Assembly (NCBI GenBank): GCA_031279965.1
Contig: JAITHM010000098.1
Location: 1 to 16,929, forward strand
Direction of reading: 5' to 3'
DNA length: 16,929 bases
DNA from: Spirochaetaceae bacterium
Lineage (GTDB): Bacteria; Spirochaetota; Spirochaetia; Treponematales; Breznakiellaceae
In this document: piece by piece, positions 6,599-15,500 of the stretch
How the letters are laid out: each line of letters begins with the position of its first letter
How positions within the stretch are numbered: position 1 is the first letter of the stretch
The notes under the pieces: model-generated
Database searches by the model: none
What the model was told of the DNA's origin: nothing
Seen by the model: only the letters and a program-made list of their open reading frames with translations
Program-made: the position numbers and the translations under genes

Positions 6599-8556
6599 AC
6601 AGAAACCTCCGCCGTATCCAACAGCGCCTTAAATTCTTTTTCGTCAATTGTTTCTTTGTCAAGAAGTACGGCGGCTACCGTATCCAGCAGCGCCTTTTTG
6701 CCGGTAAGCATCTCTGTTACTGCCCTATATTGGCGTTCTATGACGGCAACAATTTCTTCATCAATATATTGTTGTGTTGTTTCTGAATATTCCCGGTGAA
6801 ACAGCGGATCCTGCCGTGCGCTCTCGCCAGACAACCCCATCCCCCGCGATGTCAATGCGACATTGCGAAAACGATCGCTCATGCCGTATTCGGTAATCAT
6901 TTTGCGGGCAATATCCGTTGCTTTGGTCAAATCATTCGATGCGCCTGTCGAAAATTCGCCGGAAATCAGCGTTTCTGCAGCGCGGCCGCCCATTAAAATG
7001 GCAATTTTTCCCAGCAATTCAGACTGCGTGAACTTATAATGGTCTTCGACAGGCATTTGCAGCGTGTACCCCAGCGCAAAGCCGCGCGGAATGATTGAAA
7101 TTTTTTGCACAGGATCTGCATTTGGAGTAAAAGCGGCAACCAGTGCGTGCCCAGCTTCGTGATACGCAGTCAATCTGCGTGCTTCCGGCTTAAGAACCCG
7201 TGTTTTTTTCTGAAGCCCCGCAACAATTTTTTCAAGCGCTTCGCTAAAATCAATTTGCGCAACCGTTTTTCGTCCCGCACGAACGGCAAGTAATGCCGCT
7301 TCGTTTACAATGTTCGCAAGATCCGCACCAGAAAAGCCCGATGTCGTTCGTGCAATCATCGAAATATCAACTTCTGGACTAAGTTTTACATTTTTTGAAT
7401 GTATTTTCAGTATTGCTTCGCGGCCTTGCAAATCAGGTTTATCAACGAGTACCTGCCGGTCAAACCGTCCTGGCCGCAGCAACGCCGGATCAAGTACGTC
7501 GGGCCGGTTTGTCGCCGCAAGAACGATAACGCCGCTGCTCGCGTCGAACCCATCCATTTCCACAAGAAGCTGATTGAGCGTTTGTTCGCGTTCATCATTG
7601 CCGCCCCCAATATTGTTGATGCGGCTTTTACCAATGGCGTCAAGCTCGTCAATAAAGATGATGCAGCGAACCTTGCCGCGTGCCTGTTTAAAAAGGTCGC
7701 GTACCCGCGCTGCACCCACTCCGACAAACATTTCCACAAAATCCGCCCCGCTGATTCGGAAAAAAGCAACGCCGGCCTCGCCCGCAACCGCACGTGCAAG
7801 CAATGTTTTTCCTGTTCCTGGCGGCCCAACAAGAAGCACCCCGCGGGGAATCTTTCCGCCAATTTCCGTATATTTTTGCGGTGTTTTCAGGAAGTTTACA
7901 ACTTCAATAAGCTCGTCTTTTGCCTCGTCCACACCGGCAACATCGGCAAAACGGGTCTTAATATCACCTTCAGCAACAATAACAGCTTTGTTCTGCCCTA
8001 TCGACAGCACATTACCGCCAAAATTACCCATTCGTTTGATAAGAAACCGCCAAATGATGATAAAGAACGCAATGGGCAGCACCCAGCTAAGAATAAAATT
8101 GAGCAGTGCACTGCCTTCACGGGAGACGGCATAATAATCAACTTGTTTTTCATCCATCAGTTTGATGAGATCAGGATCGTTAATCGGCACCGTCCGGTAG
8201 ATAGCAGCCGCAGTCTCTCCTTGATGGTGAAGCCATCCTAAAATACGCGGAGCTCGAGTTTCAGGCCCTGGAGCCGTCTGCTTTTCGACATATCCGGTAA
8301 AATAACTATCGGTTAACTCAACTTTTTTAATCTCGCCTGCTTCGATTTTATGCTTAAATTCAGAATAATCTATCAAATTATTTACTTTATTAGCCAAGGC
8401 ATAATTTACAATCGCCATGCCAATCAACAAAATAACTCCATAGGTTAATGAAAATTTCCAGCCATTCCACTTTGGGGGATCGGGCAGTTTGGGGCCATTA
8501 GGGCCGCCAAAATTTAACATCGGCCCATCACCTTTGTCGTTTTTCCCACTCTCCAT
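6595..8556 (-). CDS. ftsH: ATP-dependent zinc metalloprotease FtsH
   Basis: FtsH is a membrane-anchored AAA+ protease that degrades misfolded membrane proteins and short-lived regulators. At 653 residues it is full length. There is a Gly/Pro-rich cytoplasmic N-tail, TM1 at about 36-55, an extracytoplasmic region (about 57-148), and TM2 at about 151-173. The AAA domain has Walker A GPPGTGKT (244-251), pore motif MFVGVGA (276-282), Walker B IIFIDELDA (299-307) and the second region of homology with ATNRPDVLDPALLRPGRFDR (348-368). The protease domain has HEAGH (466-470), with Asp542 (GASNDLTKAT) as the likely third zinc ligand. ATG 8556 has aaggag at 8566-8571. The gene has its own promoter (8617-8646) overlapped by an 18-base palindrome, and a DUF6941-like gene overlaps its stop. 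Confidence 0.97.
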   Translation of the reverse strand: MESGKNDKGDGPMLNFGGPNGPKLPDPPKWNGWKFSLTYGVILLIGMAIVNYALANKVNNLIDYSEFKHKIEAGEIKKVELTDSYFTGYVEKQTAPGPETRAPRILGWLHHQGETAAAIYRTVPINDPDLIKLMDEKQVDYYAVSREGSALLNFILSWVLPIAFFIIIWRFLIKRMGNFGGNVLSIGQNKAVIVAEGDIKTRFADVAGVDEAKDELIEVVNFLKTPQKYTEIGGKIPRGVLLVGPPGTGKTLLARAVAGEAGVAFFRISGADFVEMFVGVGAARVRDLFKQARGKVRCIIFIDELDAIGKSRINNIGGGNDEREQTLNQLLVEMDGFDASSGVIVLAATNRPDVLDPALLRPGRFDRQVLVDKPDLQGREAILKIHSKNVKLSPEVDISMIARTTSGFSGADLANIVNEAALLAVRAGRKTVAQIDFSEALEKIVAGLQKKTRVLKPEARRLTAYHEAGHALVAAFTPNADPVQKISIIPRGFALGYTLQMPVEDHYKFTQSELLGKIAILMGGRAAETLISGEFSTGASNDLTKATDIARKMITEYGMSDRFRNVALTSRGMGLSGESARQDPLFHREYSETTQQYIDEEIVAVIERQYRAVTEMLTGKKALLDTVAAVLLDKETIDEKEFKALLDTAEVSV

Positions 8557-8611
8557 ACTACACTGCTCCTTCGTATTCTTGCCCTATATTCCGCTTTTTT
8601 TTGTGAAAATT

Positions 8612-8629
8612 CAAGTTATATATAACTTG
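8612..8629. promoter_or_regulatory. Perfect 18-bp palindrome over the ftsH -10 region, candidate operator
   Basis: CAAGTTATATATAACTTG is a perfect palindrome with no spacer. It covers the whole predicted -10 hexamer (8617-8622) of the minus-strand ftsH promoter, a typical position for a repressor site. It is not a CIRCE element (TTAGCACTC / GAGTGCTAA), the usual heat-shock operator. The regulator is unknown. Confidence 0.55.
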
Positions 8630-8646
8630 TATATGCCGTGTGTCAA
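8617..8646 (-). promoter_or_regulatory. ftsH promoter
   Basis: On the minus strand TTGACA (8641-8646, exact consensus) is followed after 18 bases by TATATA (8617-8622). Transcription would start near 8610, giving a 5' leader of about 54 bases that contains the aaggag ribosome-binding site. Confidence 0.65.
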
Positions 8647-8688
8647 AAATTCAAAATTTGCAGGTTCGCACAACGGGGATAACCGTGC

Positions 8689-9411
8689 CTAAACAGGACA
8701 AGAATTCGCTTGCACTTCGAGTGTTGTATCAGCAAGCGCATGAACAATGTCACTGCTATGACTAACAAAAATAAGCGTTTTTCCTTCAATTTTATACTGA
8801 TGTGCAAGGTTGATCAGCCGTTGTGCGGAATCGTTATCAAGTGATTCTGTCCATTCATCAAGAAAAAGAAGCTGCGGTTTACAGAGTATTGCGCGGGCAA
8901 AAGCGATAAGTTTTTGTTCGCCCATAGAAAGGCAATCGGGACGGATGTCAAGCTCTCTCGTATAGCGCACTGCATCAATCGCATCTTTGATCATGTCTGC
9001 GCGGGCCGCCTGAGAATAGTTTGGATAGTGCAGCGACAGCGGCAATTCCAAAATTTGCCGGATTGTTTGGTTTGCCCACAATGCTGAATCCTGAAACACA
9101 AATGCACTTTCGCGCCGGAAAGACAGGTTGGCTGCGCGGCTCATTTTTGAGATATCGGCACCATTATACAACACGGTGCCGGCAGCAGGAACCAAAAGTC
9201 CCGCGGCAAGTTTTAGCACCGTGCTTTTTCCCGCTCCCGATGCTCCTGTTATTGCTGTAGCTTTTCCCTGGGCAAATGCTGCTGAAAAATTCGTAACGAC
9301 ATCAGCCTGCTGCGCGCTGAACGTCACATTCCGCAATTCGATAAGCGGCCTGTTCCTAATGTCTCCAACACGGCTTGCCGGGAAAGGGGCGCGGGAGTAT
9401 TCGCCGGTCAT
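8689..9411 (-). CDS. ABC transporter ATP-binding protein, no permease nearby
   Basis: This 240-residue ABC ATPase has Walker A GASGAGKST (56-64), Q-loop FVFQDSALW (Gln107), signature LSMGEQ (161-166), Walker B LLFLDE (181-186), D-loop SLD (190-192) and H-loop SHS (His218). After the Walker B Glu the usual Pro is replaced (DEWTES instead of DEPT). The region after the Q-loop (DSALWANQTIRQILELPLSL) reminds me of lipid-transport (Mla/MCE-type) ATPases, a weak resemblance. I chose ATG 9411, which overlaps the relA stop as ATGA; an in-frame ATG at 9426 would give five extra residues (MGLEH) but lacks a ribosome-binding site. It is the last gene of the dapL-relA operon. No membrane partner is encoded in the window, so the permease is elsewhere or it is not a transporter subunit. 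Confidence 0.88.
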   Translation of the reverse strand: MTGEYSRAPFPASRVGDIRNRPLIELRNVTFSAQQADVVTNFSAAFAQGKATAITGASGAGKSTVLKLAAGLLVPAAGTVLYNGADISKMSRAANLSFRRESAFVFQDSALWANQTIRQILELPLSLHYPNYSQAARADMIKDAIDAVRYTRELDIRPDCLSMGEQKLIAFARAILCKPQLLFLDEWTESLDNDSAQRLINLAHQYKIEGKTLIFVSHSSDIVHALADTTLEVQANSCPV

Positions 9412-11177
9412 GTGTTCCAGTCCCATTCGGCGCTGATTTTACGTTCCGCGAATTCATTTATAAACTCAAGATTGGAACAGCAGGAACGATGAATGATGAT
9501 GCCGCGGCCCCGCGATATAAAGCCGGTAATAGGATCGCCGGGGGCAGGGTTGCAGCAGCGGGCAAACCGCACAAGAAAATTTTTTTCGCCGGTAACTCGT
9601 ACCGGAATCATTACAGCGCTTGATGGGCGGCCTGCCGCGCCGGAAACGCCATCCTGCCGTTCTTGCTTGCCGGCGGCACTTTCGCCGGTTGTATGCGGGC
9701 AAGACTGATCATGACGGAAAGCAGCGCCATCTCCGCCGGTCTGCCCTTTAGTCCGCACCGGCATTGTCTGCCATTCACCGTGCTGGGTAAGCCAATGCCG
9801 TATACGATTAAGCGCCTTGGTTGTAACGACACGTTCAAGCCAATTTTTGTGGGGGTGCACTGCCTGTGATGTAACAATCTCGATGATATGCGTGCTTTCA
9901 AGAGGGCGGTCGAGGGGAATGATCTTGCCGTTGGCGCGGGCAAGAGAACAATGCTCCCCCACCGCTTCGTGAATGGTGTAGGCAAAATCCAGCGCTGTTG
10001 CACTCGCCGGCAGTTCTACAACCATTCCCTGCGGGGTGAATACTACAATCGAATCGCGCAGCATCTCTTTTTTAATCTCGGTAAGATACGCATCCGAACC
10101 ATCCCGAAGACATTCTTTAAGCATATTCACGACAGGAAGATATTTTTCGCTTACCAACTCGTTAGTCATGCCTTTTTTGTAGAGCCAATGACTTGCGATG
10201 CCGTGCTCGGAAATGTCGTGCATCTCATAGGTGCGAATTTGTACTTCAATAAATGTTTCATCTATTTTAAGCGTCGTGTGCAGGCTCTGATAGCCATTCG
10301 GTTTGGGGTTTGCAATGTAGTCCTTAAAACGATGGTCCACAGGCTGCCAGCGTTTGTGGACAAGGCTTAACAGCGCGTAACAGGCGTTGGTATCTTCGCA
10401 AAGAATACGGGTGCCAAAAAGATCGTAGAGTTGATGAGGACTTTTGCCAAGCTTTCGCATTTTCTGAAAAATCGAATAAAAATGTTTTGCGCGGCTTGAA
10501 ACCTCAGCACGAAGCCCTGCATCAGCGGCTTCACTGCGAATACATTCCTCAAAATCGGACAGAAAGCGATGGCGCTCATTTTTTTTGAGGGCTACCAGGT
10601 CTTTGATTTGCGCAAAAACATCACGATTCAGGTACTTAAGGGCAAGATCTTCAATTTCATCCTGAATCCACGCAACGCCGAAACGGTCAGCAAGCGGCGC
10701 ATAAATATCAAGACATTCTTCAGCAATCTTTTTTTGCCGTGCACTATCCATCGTGCGGGCGGAGCGAAGACTTTGCAGCCGTTCAGCAAGTTTGATAAAA
10801 AGAATGCGCACATCAGTGGCAAGTGCAAAAAGCATTTTGCGTATACTTTCCGCTTCTGATGTAGTTTTACGGTGAGGATGCACGCCGGAAACGATATGAA
10901 GTCCGGTAAGCAGCGATTCAACCTGTCCGCCAAATTTTCGAGCGGCATCCAGCACGGATGTATCAAGTGATGTGTTAAAAACAGTATCGCGGTATACCGG
11001 CGCAGAGTAGAGCATCACGGCGATTGCACAATCCACATTCATACCAAGACGCAGTACAATACCGCCGGCCCCTTCGGCGAAAAAATCGTCAGCCGCCATT
11101 TGTAATGCCGCATGCAGGCGCTCTTTATCCAATTCTGAAAGACATTCAAGACGTTCATGTACCGATTCCCACATCAT
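9408..11177 (-). CDS. relA: RelA/SpoT homologue: ppGpp synthetase with degenerate HD domain, no ACT
   Basis: This 589-residue enzyme makes (p)ppGpp, the stringent-response alarmone, from GTP/GDP and ATP. The N-terminal region (about 30-180) aligns with the HD hydrolase domain (DVRILFIKLAERL, DIYAPLADRFG), but the His-Asp pair is gone (MLYSAPVYRDT where LLHDVVEDT is usual), and KLADRLHN has become KLAERLQS. The synthetase domain (about 225-335) is intact: RAKHFYSIFQKM, YDLFGTRI, RFKDYIANPKPNGYQSLHTT and EVQIRT with catalytic Glu311. It carries the RxKD type motif of bifunctional Rel enzymes, not the ExDD of Gram-negative RelA. TGS spans about 375-435. A low-complexity linker (about 464-520) follows, then a zinc-finger-like domain with CC (541-542), GDPITGFISRGRG and HRSCC (His563). 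The protein ends there, about 75 residues short of an ACT domain. GTG (11180) and ATG (11174) are alternative starts; ATG 11177 has gggaa 6 bases upstream. Confidence 0.92.
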   Translation of the reverse strand: MMWESVHERLECLSELDKERLHAALQMAADDFFAEGAGGIVLRLGMNVDCAIAVMLYSAPVYRDTVFNTSLDTSVLDAARKFGGQVESLLTGLHIVSGVHPHRKTTSEAESIRKMLFALATDVRILFIKLAERLQSLRSARTMDSARQKKIAEECLDIYAPLADRFGVAWIQDEIEDLALKYLNRDVFAQIKDLVALKKNERHRFLSDFEECIRSEAADAGLRAEVSSRAKHFYSIFQKMRKLGKSPHQLYDLFGTRILCEDTNACYALLSLVHKRWQPVDHRFKDYIANPKPNGYQSLHTTLKIDETFIEVQIRTYEMHDISEHGIASHWLYKKGMTNELVSEKYLPVVNMLKECLRDGSDAYLTEIKKEMLRDSIVVFTPQGMVVELPASATALDFAYTIHEAVGEHCSLARANGKIIPLDRPLESTHIIEIVTSQAVHPHKNWLERVVTTKALNRIRHWLTQHGEWQTMPVRTKGQTGGDGAAFRHDQSCPHTTGESAAGKQERQDGVSGAAGRPSSAVMIPVRVTGEKNFLVRFARCCNPAPGDPITGFISRGRGIIIHRSCCSNLEFINEFAERKISAEWDWNT

Positions 11178-11190
11178 CACCGGTTCCCGA

Positions 11191-12390
11191 TTAAAGCTTT
11201 GCTAACCTGCCGCAAGCTTCCTCAATATCAGCACGGTGCCCAAATGCGGAAAAACGCACAAAGCCTTCACCTGCCGGACCAAAACCTGAACCCGGCGTTG
11301 TTATCACATGGCATGTTTCAAGGATGCGCGCAAATGCCGCCCAGCTTTGCTCACCGGGAAAATATGCCCAGACATACGGTGAATTATCCCCGCCGGTACA
11401 TTCTATGCCGAGTGCTTTCAGTGCGGTGCGAATAAGGCGGGCATTTTCCAGATAAAAATCTGTAAGTGCAGTAATCTCAGCGCGGCCTTCGGCATCAAGT
11501 GCGGCAAGCGCGCCAAATTGAGCGATATTCGATGCGCCATTAAAGATTGTCGCCTGCAAACGCGCCCAATCGGCATGTACGCTTTCGCCGCCGCTAAACC
11601 GGAGTGCGTGCGGTACGACACTCCAGCCCAGGCGGACACCGGTAAAGCCCGCCGATTTTGAAAACGAGTTTACTTCGATGGCACATTCTTCGGCACCGTC
11701 TATCGCGTAAATTGTTGTGGGCAGGCTAGGATCGCGGATATACGTTGAGTATGCCGCATCAAAAATGATGATTGATTTTGTTGAACGCGCCTTTTCGACA
11801 AGCCGGGCAAGTTCTCTCTGAGTGGAAACCGCGCCGGTTGGATTGTTGGGGGAGCAAAAATAGATAAGGCTTTCGTCTTTTATCTTTGAAAGATCGGGGA
11901 AATACCCATTTTCTTTGGTGCACGGCAAGTATGTGATCCCTTGATAGCCCGTTTCAATCCCCTCTCCGGCAGCACCGGCAATGACCGAACCATCAACATA
12001 GACTGGATACGAAGGATCCTGCACGACAGGCCGCGCGCCGGGCCCAAAGAGCCATTGCAGCCGTCCAATATCACATTTTGAACCGTCAGAAATAAAAATT
12101 TCGTCAATTCCAAAATGCTCTTGATAGAAAATTTCGTTAATTTTTCCGCGCAATTCAGGAAGCCCTTCATCCATATAGCCTGAATATGTTTCCACGGCAC
12201 CAAGCCGTCTGGCTCCCTCGGTAAGCGCGGCGCAAATATGGGGAAGCAGCGGTTCGGTGGTGTTACCTACACCCAAACTGATTATTTTCGCTCCGGGATG
12301 AACCGCGGCAAATTCACGCCTGCGCCGTGCGATCTCAGGAAAAAGGTAACCCGCCTTAAGATGCGCTAAAGTACTGTTACGCTGTGCCAT
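11191..12390 (-). CDS. dapL: LL-diaminopimelate aminotransferase DapL
   Basis: DapL converts tetrahydrodipicolinate, with glutamate, directly to LL-diaminopimelate (EC 2.6.1.83), feeding lysine and peptidoglycan synthesis. It is a cytoplasmic PLP enzyme of fold type I. The 399-residue length is close to family size. Visible motifs are the N-terminal LKAGYLFPEIARRR, the glycine-rich SLGVGNTTEPL near 38-48, SPNNPTG (180-186), IFDAAYSTY (Asp211, Tyr214), the PLP lysine in NSFSKSAGF (Lys245), and GVRLGW (Arg253). The frame stays open upstream to TTG 12480 with ATGs at 12459 and 12450. I chose ATG 12390 because MAQRN-x-L leads directly into the conserved region. No ribosome-binding site precedes it, and a -10-like TATACT ends 7 bases before the ATG. 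It is the first gene of an operon with relA (13-base gap) and the ABC ATPase. Confidence 0.93.
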   Translation of the reverse strand: MAQRNSTLAHLKAGYLFPEIARRRREFAAVHPGAKIISLGVGNTTEPLLPHICAALTEGARRLGAVETYSGYMDEGLPELRGKINEIFYQEHFGIDEIFISDGSKCDIGRLQWLFGPGARPVVQDPSYPVYVDGSVIAGAAGEGIETGYQGITYLPCTKENGYFPDLSKIKDESLIYFCSPNNPTGAVSTQRELARLVEKARSTKSIIIFDAAYSTYIRDPSLPTTIYAIDGAEECAIEVNSFSKSAGFTGVRLGWSVVPHALRFSGGESVHADWARLQATIFNGASNIAQFGALAALDAEGRAEITALTDFYLENARLIRTALKALGIECTGGDNSPYVWAYFPGEQSWAAFARILETCHVITTPGSGFGPAGEGFVRFSAFGHRADIEEACGRLAKL

Positions 12391-12397
12391 GTTTGAC

Positions 12398-12426
12398 AGT
12401 ATATCGTTTTTTGCCGCAGATGAGAA
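12398..12426 (-). promoter_or_regulatory. Candidate dapL promoter, leaderless geometry
   Basis: On the minus strand TTCTCA (12421-12426, 4 of 6 consensus bases) and TATACT (12398-12403, 5 of 6) are 17 bases apart. Seven bases separate the -10 box from ATG 12390, so the mRNA would start at the start codon. The -35 box is weak, and the box pair lies inside the longer open frame of dapL. If the gene starts further upstream, this call fails. Confidence 0.4.
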
Positions 12427-12493
12427 GCCGCGGCGGCCTGGCAGCGGCATACCTCGCATAAAAATTAAACCATAAAGCAATAATTACGCAGGA

Positions 12494-12523
12494 TTGGCAT
12501 TTTTATTCTAAATATGGTATACT
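12494..12523 (+). promoter_or_regulatory. Promoter of the large lipoprotein gene
   Basis: TTGGCA (12494-12499) and TATACT (12518-12523) are 18 bases apart, with an extended -10 TG at 12515-12516. Transcription would start near 12530, and a strong ribosome-binding site (AGGAGG, 12551-12556) lies 6 bases before the ATG. The 172-base gap also drives dapL in the opposite direction. Confidence 0.65.
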
Positions 12524-12562
12524 ATATAAAATATTTTAGACAATTCCACGAGGAGGAAATTT

Positions 12563-15500
12563 ATGAAAATTTGGGCACGGGTGAGTAGTGTTATGCTCAC
12601 TTTTTTTGCATTAACAGCATTTGGCTGTAGTCAGTCTGGTCTTTTGGACGATATTTTGACCTCTGGCCAATACTTAATTTCGGTAGCGCCCGGGGCTGTA
12701 AACAAAGTTTTTGCAGATAAAACCAGCGCAAATGAGCAGCAAACAGTTACTATATGGACGGTAGGAAATCAACGGCCGGTTGTACGCATTGACGATCCGG
12801 CAATTACCGACTCTATAACAACGATGGGCGGCAGTGTGGTTGATGATGCTGCGCTTTTGGACAAGCTTGGCGTACCATCATTACGAGCGTGGAACTTCCA
12901 AATGCCGGCATCAAATGTCACGTTAGCCCTTGCCAGCAATATTCAAGACGATTCAAATGCGTTTCTTAAGAGCCTTAAAATAGAAACGGCTGTTGAAGGC
13001 GGAGAAGGGTCGCCGGTGCACAGTATCGGAGCGCCGACACCAGCGATAGACGAATTTCAGGTCCCGGCCAATACGGCGTTTAAGATTTATCTAAGTTATG
13101 CGAAAGGAGCCGCGATAAGCTATAAGATAGGCAACGGCATAGAAACAACCTTGATCACGGAAGATGAGGGGCAGGGCGTATTTGGTGTTCCGGCGATAAC
13201 AGATGGCGACAGCTTACAGGTAGAGGTCTATGCCAAACGGAGTGACAGCGAGAAGCTGACATATACCTATATTCTTAATACCAGGCCGCCTGTTGCGAGC
13301 AGCGAAGCTGGACTTACACTTCTTGAGACAAAAAACACTGCAAAATCCTTCCTAAAAAAGGAAGAGGCGCCGGCTTCTGGCCAGACATTTGAATATACTG
13401 TGGAAAACGACATTGCCGGTGTAGATATAGTTGCAATCGCCAAGCACGCAAGGGCAGGGCTTACGCTTAACGGCGGAGTGATTGTGTCGAACATACCGGA
13501 GCCGGTTATGCTTACCAAAGTGGGAACTGGGCCTGAAAACGTCAACAATTTTAAAGTTGTTGTCCGGGCGGAAGATGGGACTACGAGCCATGACACTATA
13601 GCGATAACCCGTAAGCAGAACTCCAACAGTGCGCTGGCAAGTCTTGATATCCATGAAATAAGCGATTATGGCTTTTTGGCATCGAAGTATGAGTATGATT
13701 TAAAAAGTTCTAAATTACGCTCGGTGCAGACAGTCGTCAGAATAACGCCCAAAGTTGCGGATCTTAACTCGAAGTTGTATTTTAACAACGGACTTGTTGT
13801 GTCGGGTGTTACACAAAATTTCCCGCTGCCGAATACGGGGGACACGGAAAATAAAGTTGAAATTAAAGTTAAAGCGCAGAATGGTAATGAGCAAATGTAT
13901 ACGCTTAAGCTTTACCGCGAAGAAAACAATGGGGAAACTCAAGATTCGTCCGCCGCTACACCAATTCTTGAAAATATCGTACTTAAAAATCCCAGTGTTT
14001 CAGGATTTTCATTTAATAAAAATACATTCGTATATGATATAACAAGCCCGATTGTGGAATCCTCAATAACCGTTGTTCCTACGGTTGCTGCGAAAGACGT
14101 GGAAAATCTTGCAATACTTGTTGATACCGATATAGTTAACAGTGGTGCAGATACCTTGGTAAATCTTCCCAATACAGGAACAACTCCTAACATTATAACA
14201 GTTTCTGTAGGCAACCCAAATGGCGTTATGAAGCTCTACCAAATTAAGATTTACAGGGCTCCAGAAACAAACGCGCGTTTAAAGACTTTGGCGCTTACCT
14301 CGCCGGCGGTTTCTGTTTCGTTAAATCCTGACGGCGGAACCTATGAGGTTGATGTACCTAACGAGGCGGGATCTATTACCATAACCGCCGAGCCTGAAGA
14401 TCCAAGCGCGACAATGACGCTTAATACACGGTCAATGCCTGCCAAGGAAGCGCAGATCTACTCGTTTACTGGATATGGGGCTGAGAATGCCAGTGATGCA
14501 GTAATTGTAGTAACGGCGCAGGACGGAACGACCACAACAACTCACAAGCTCAAGATAACACGCAAAACGGGATCAAATGCCGATTTAAAAACCATAACGG
14601 TAAATGGCGGCGATTTGATTATGACTGGTTTTAACCCGGCAACAGTTCTCTATTCGCTTAATACCCAGGCGATGCCGCTTGACAACCGGGTAAGACAAAT
14701 CAGTGTAACGCCGACAGCAAAGAGCGCAACATCAAGTATCACGATTAATGGACAGGCAGTAGCATCGGGAGCTTCGTTTGCATGGGATTTACAGGCAGAC
14801 AACAGCGTCCCCGCACTGGAAAATAAACTGAACATTGTAGTAACGGCGCAGGATAACACAACGAGCAAAACCTATACGTTAAAAGTATGGCGGGCGCGTA
14901 ATTCGGGTGATAACGCACTCCTTAAATCAATAACAACGAGCGTTGATACAAAAATAGATTACGGCGCACGGGTGTATCCTAGGATAATTCCCGGGGTTAC
15001 CGAATATAAATTGTATGCGCCTGAGTTCAAAAACAAGACGATCACGATTAGCGCAACTCCAGAGGATCCTGATGCTTTCTTTGAGGTTGTAAATGGCACC
15101 GTGGCGTTTGCCGAGGAGCCAAAAGCAGGCTGGGGATATTGGGATGAAGTGCCCCTTGAACCGCCGATAGAAATTATCGTTACCGCAGTTGATGGCACTA
15201 CGAAAAAGAAATATACTATTACACATGTTGTGCTTACGCCGGGCAAGGAATGGGGAAAAACGCCTATGGCAAAGGGCGGAACAATTACGTTCCTTGACGA
15301 AGGCGGTGTTAAAGCACGTGACGAACTGCACGTATGGAGCACCGATCAGAAAGCATCAATGGAATCTAACCTTTTGTTCCTTGGCGGAACGCCGGCATCG
15401 TTGCCTCCTACAGGCTGGGTTCTGGTGCATGGTGGCGGCGGCCGCGGTGGAGCACCGAGCTATGAATACAGCGCCCATAAAGGCGGCGGCGGCGGCGGCG

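Noticed and set aside
7399..8241. 280-codon open frame on the plus strand opposite ftsH
   Set aside because: It lies wholly antisense to the well-conserved FtsH coding sequence, has a skewed Lys/Arg/Asn/Ser composition and no recognisable domain. It is a shadow of codon bias.
8657..8682. Imperfect hairpin downstream of the ABC gene considered as a terminator
   Set aside because: The stem is interrupted by a bulge and is not followed by a clean T run on the minus strand, so read-through into ftsH remains possible.
12391..12480. N-terminal extension of DapL (starts at 12480, 12459 or 12450)
   Set aside because: The extra residues (MRGMPLPGRRGFSSAAKN and others) do not fit the family, which begins close to the LKAGYLFPEIARRR motif. 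No ribosome-binding site supports them, though 12459 cannot be fully excluded.
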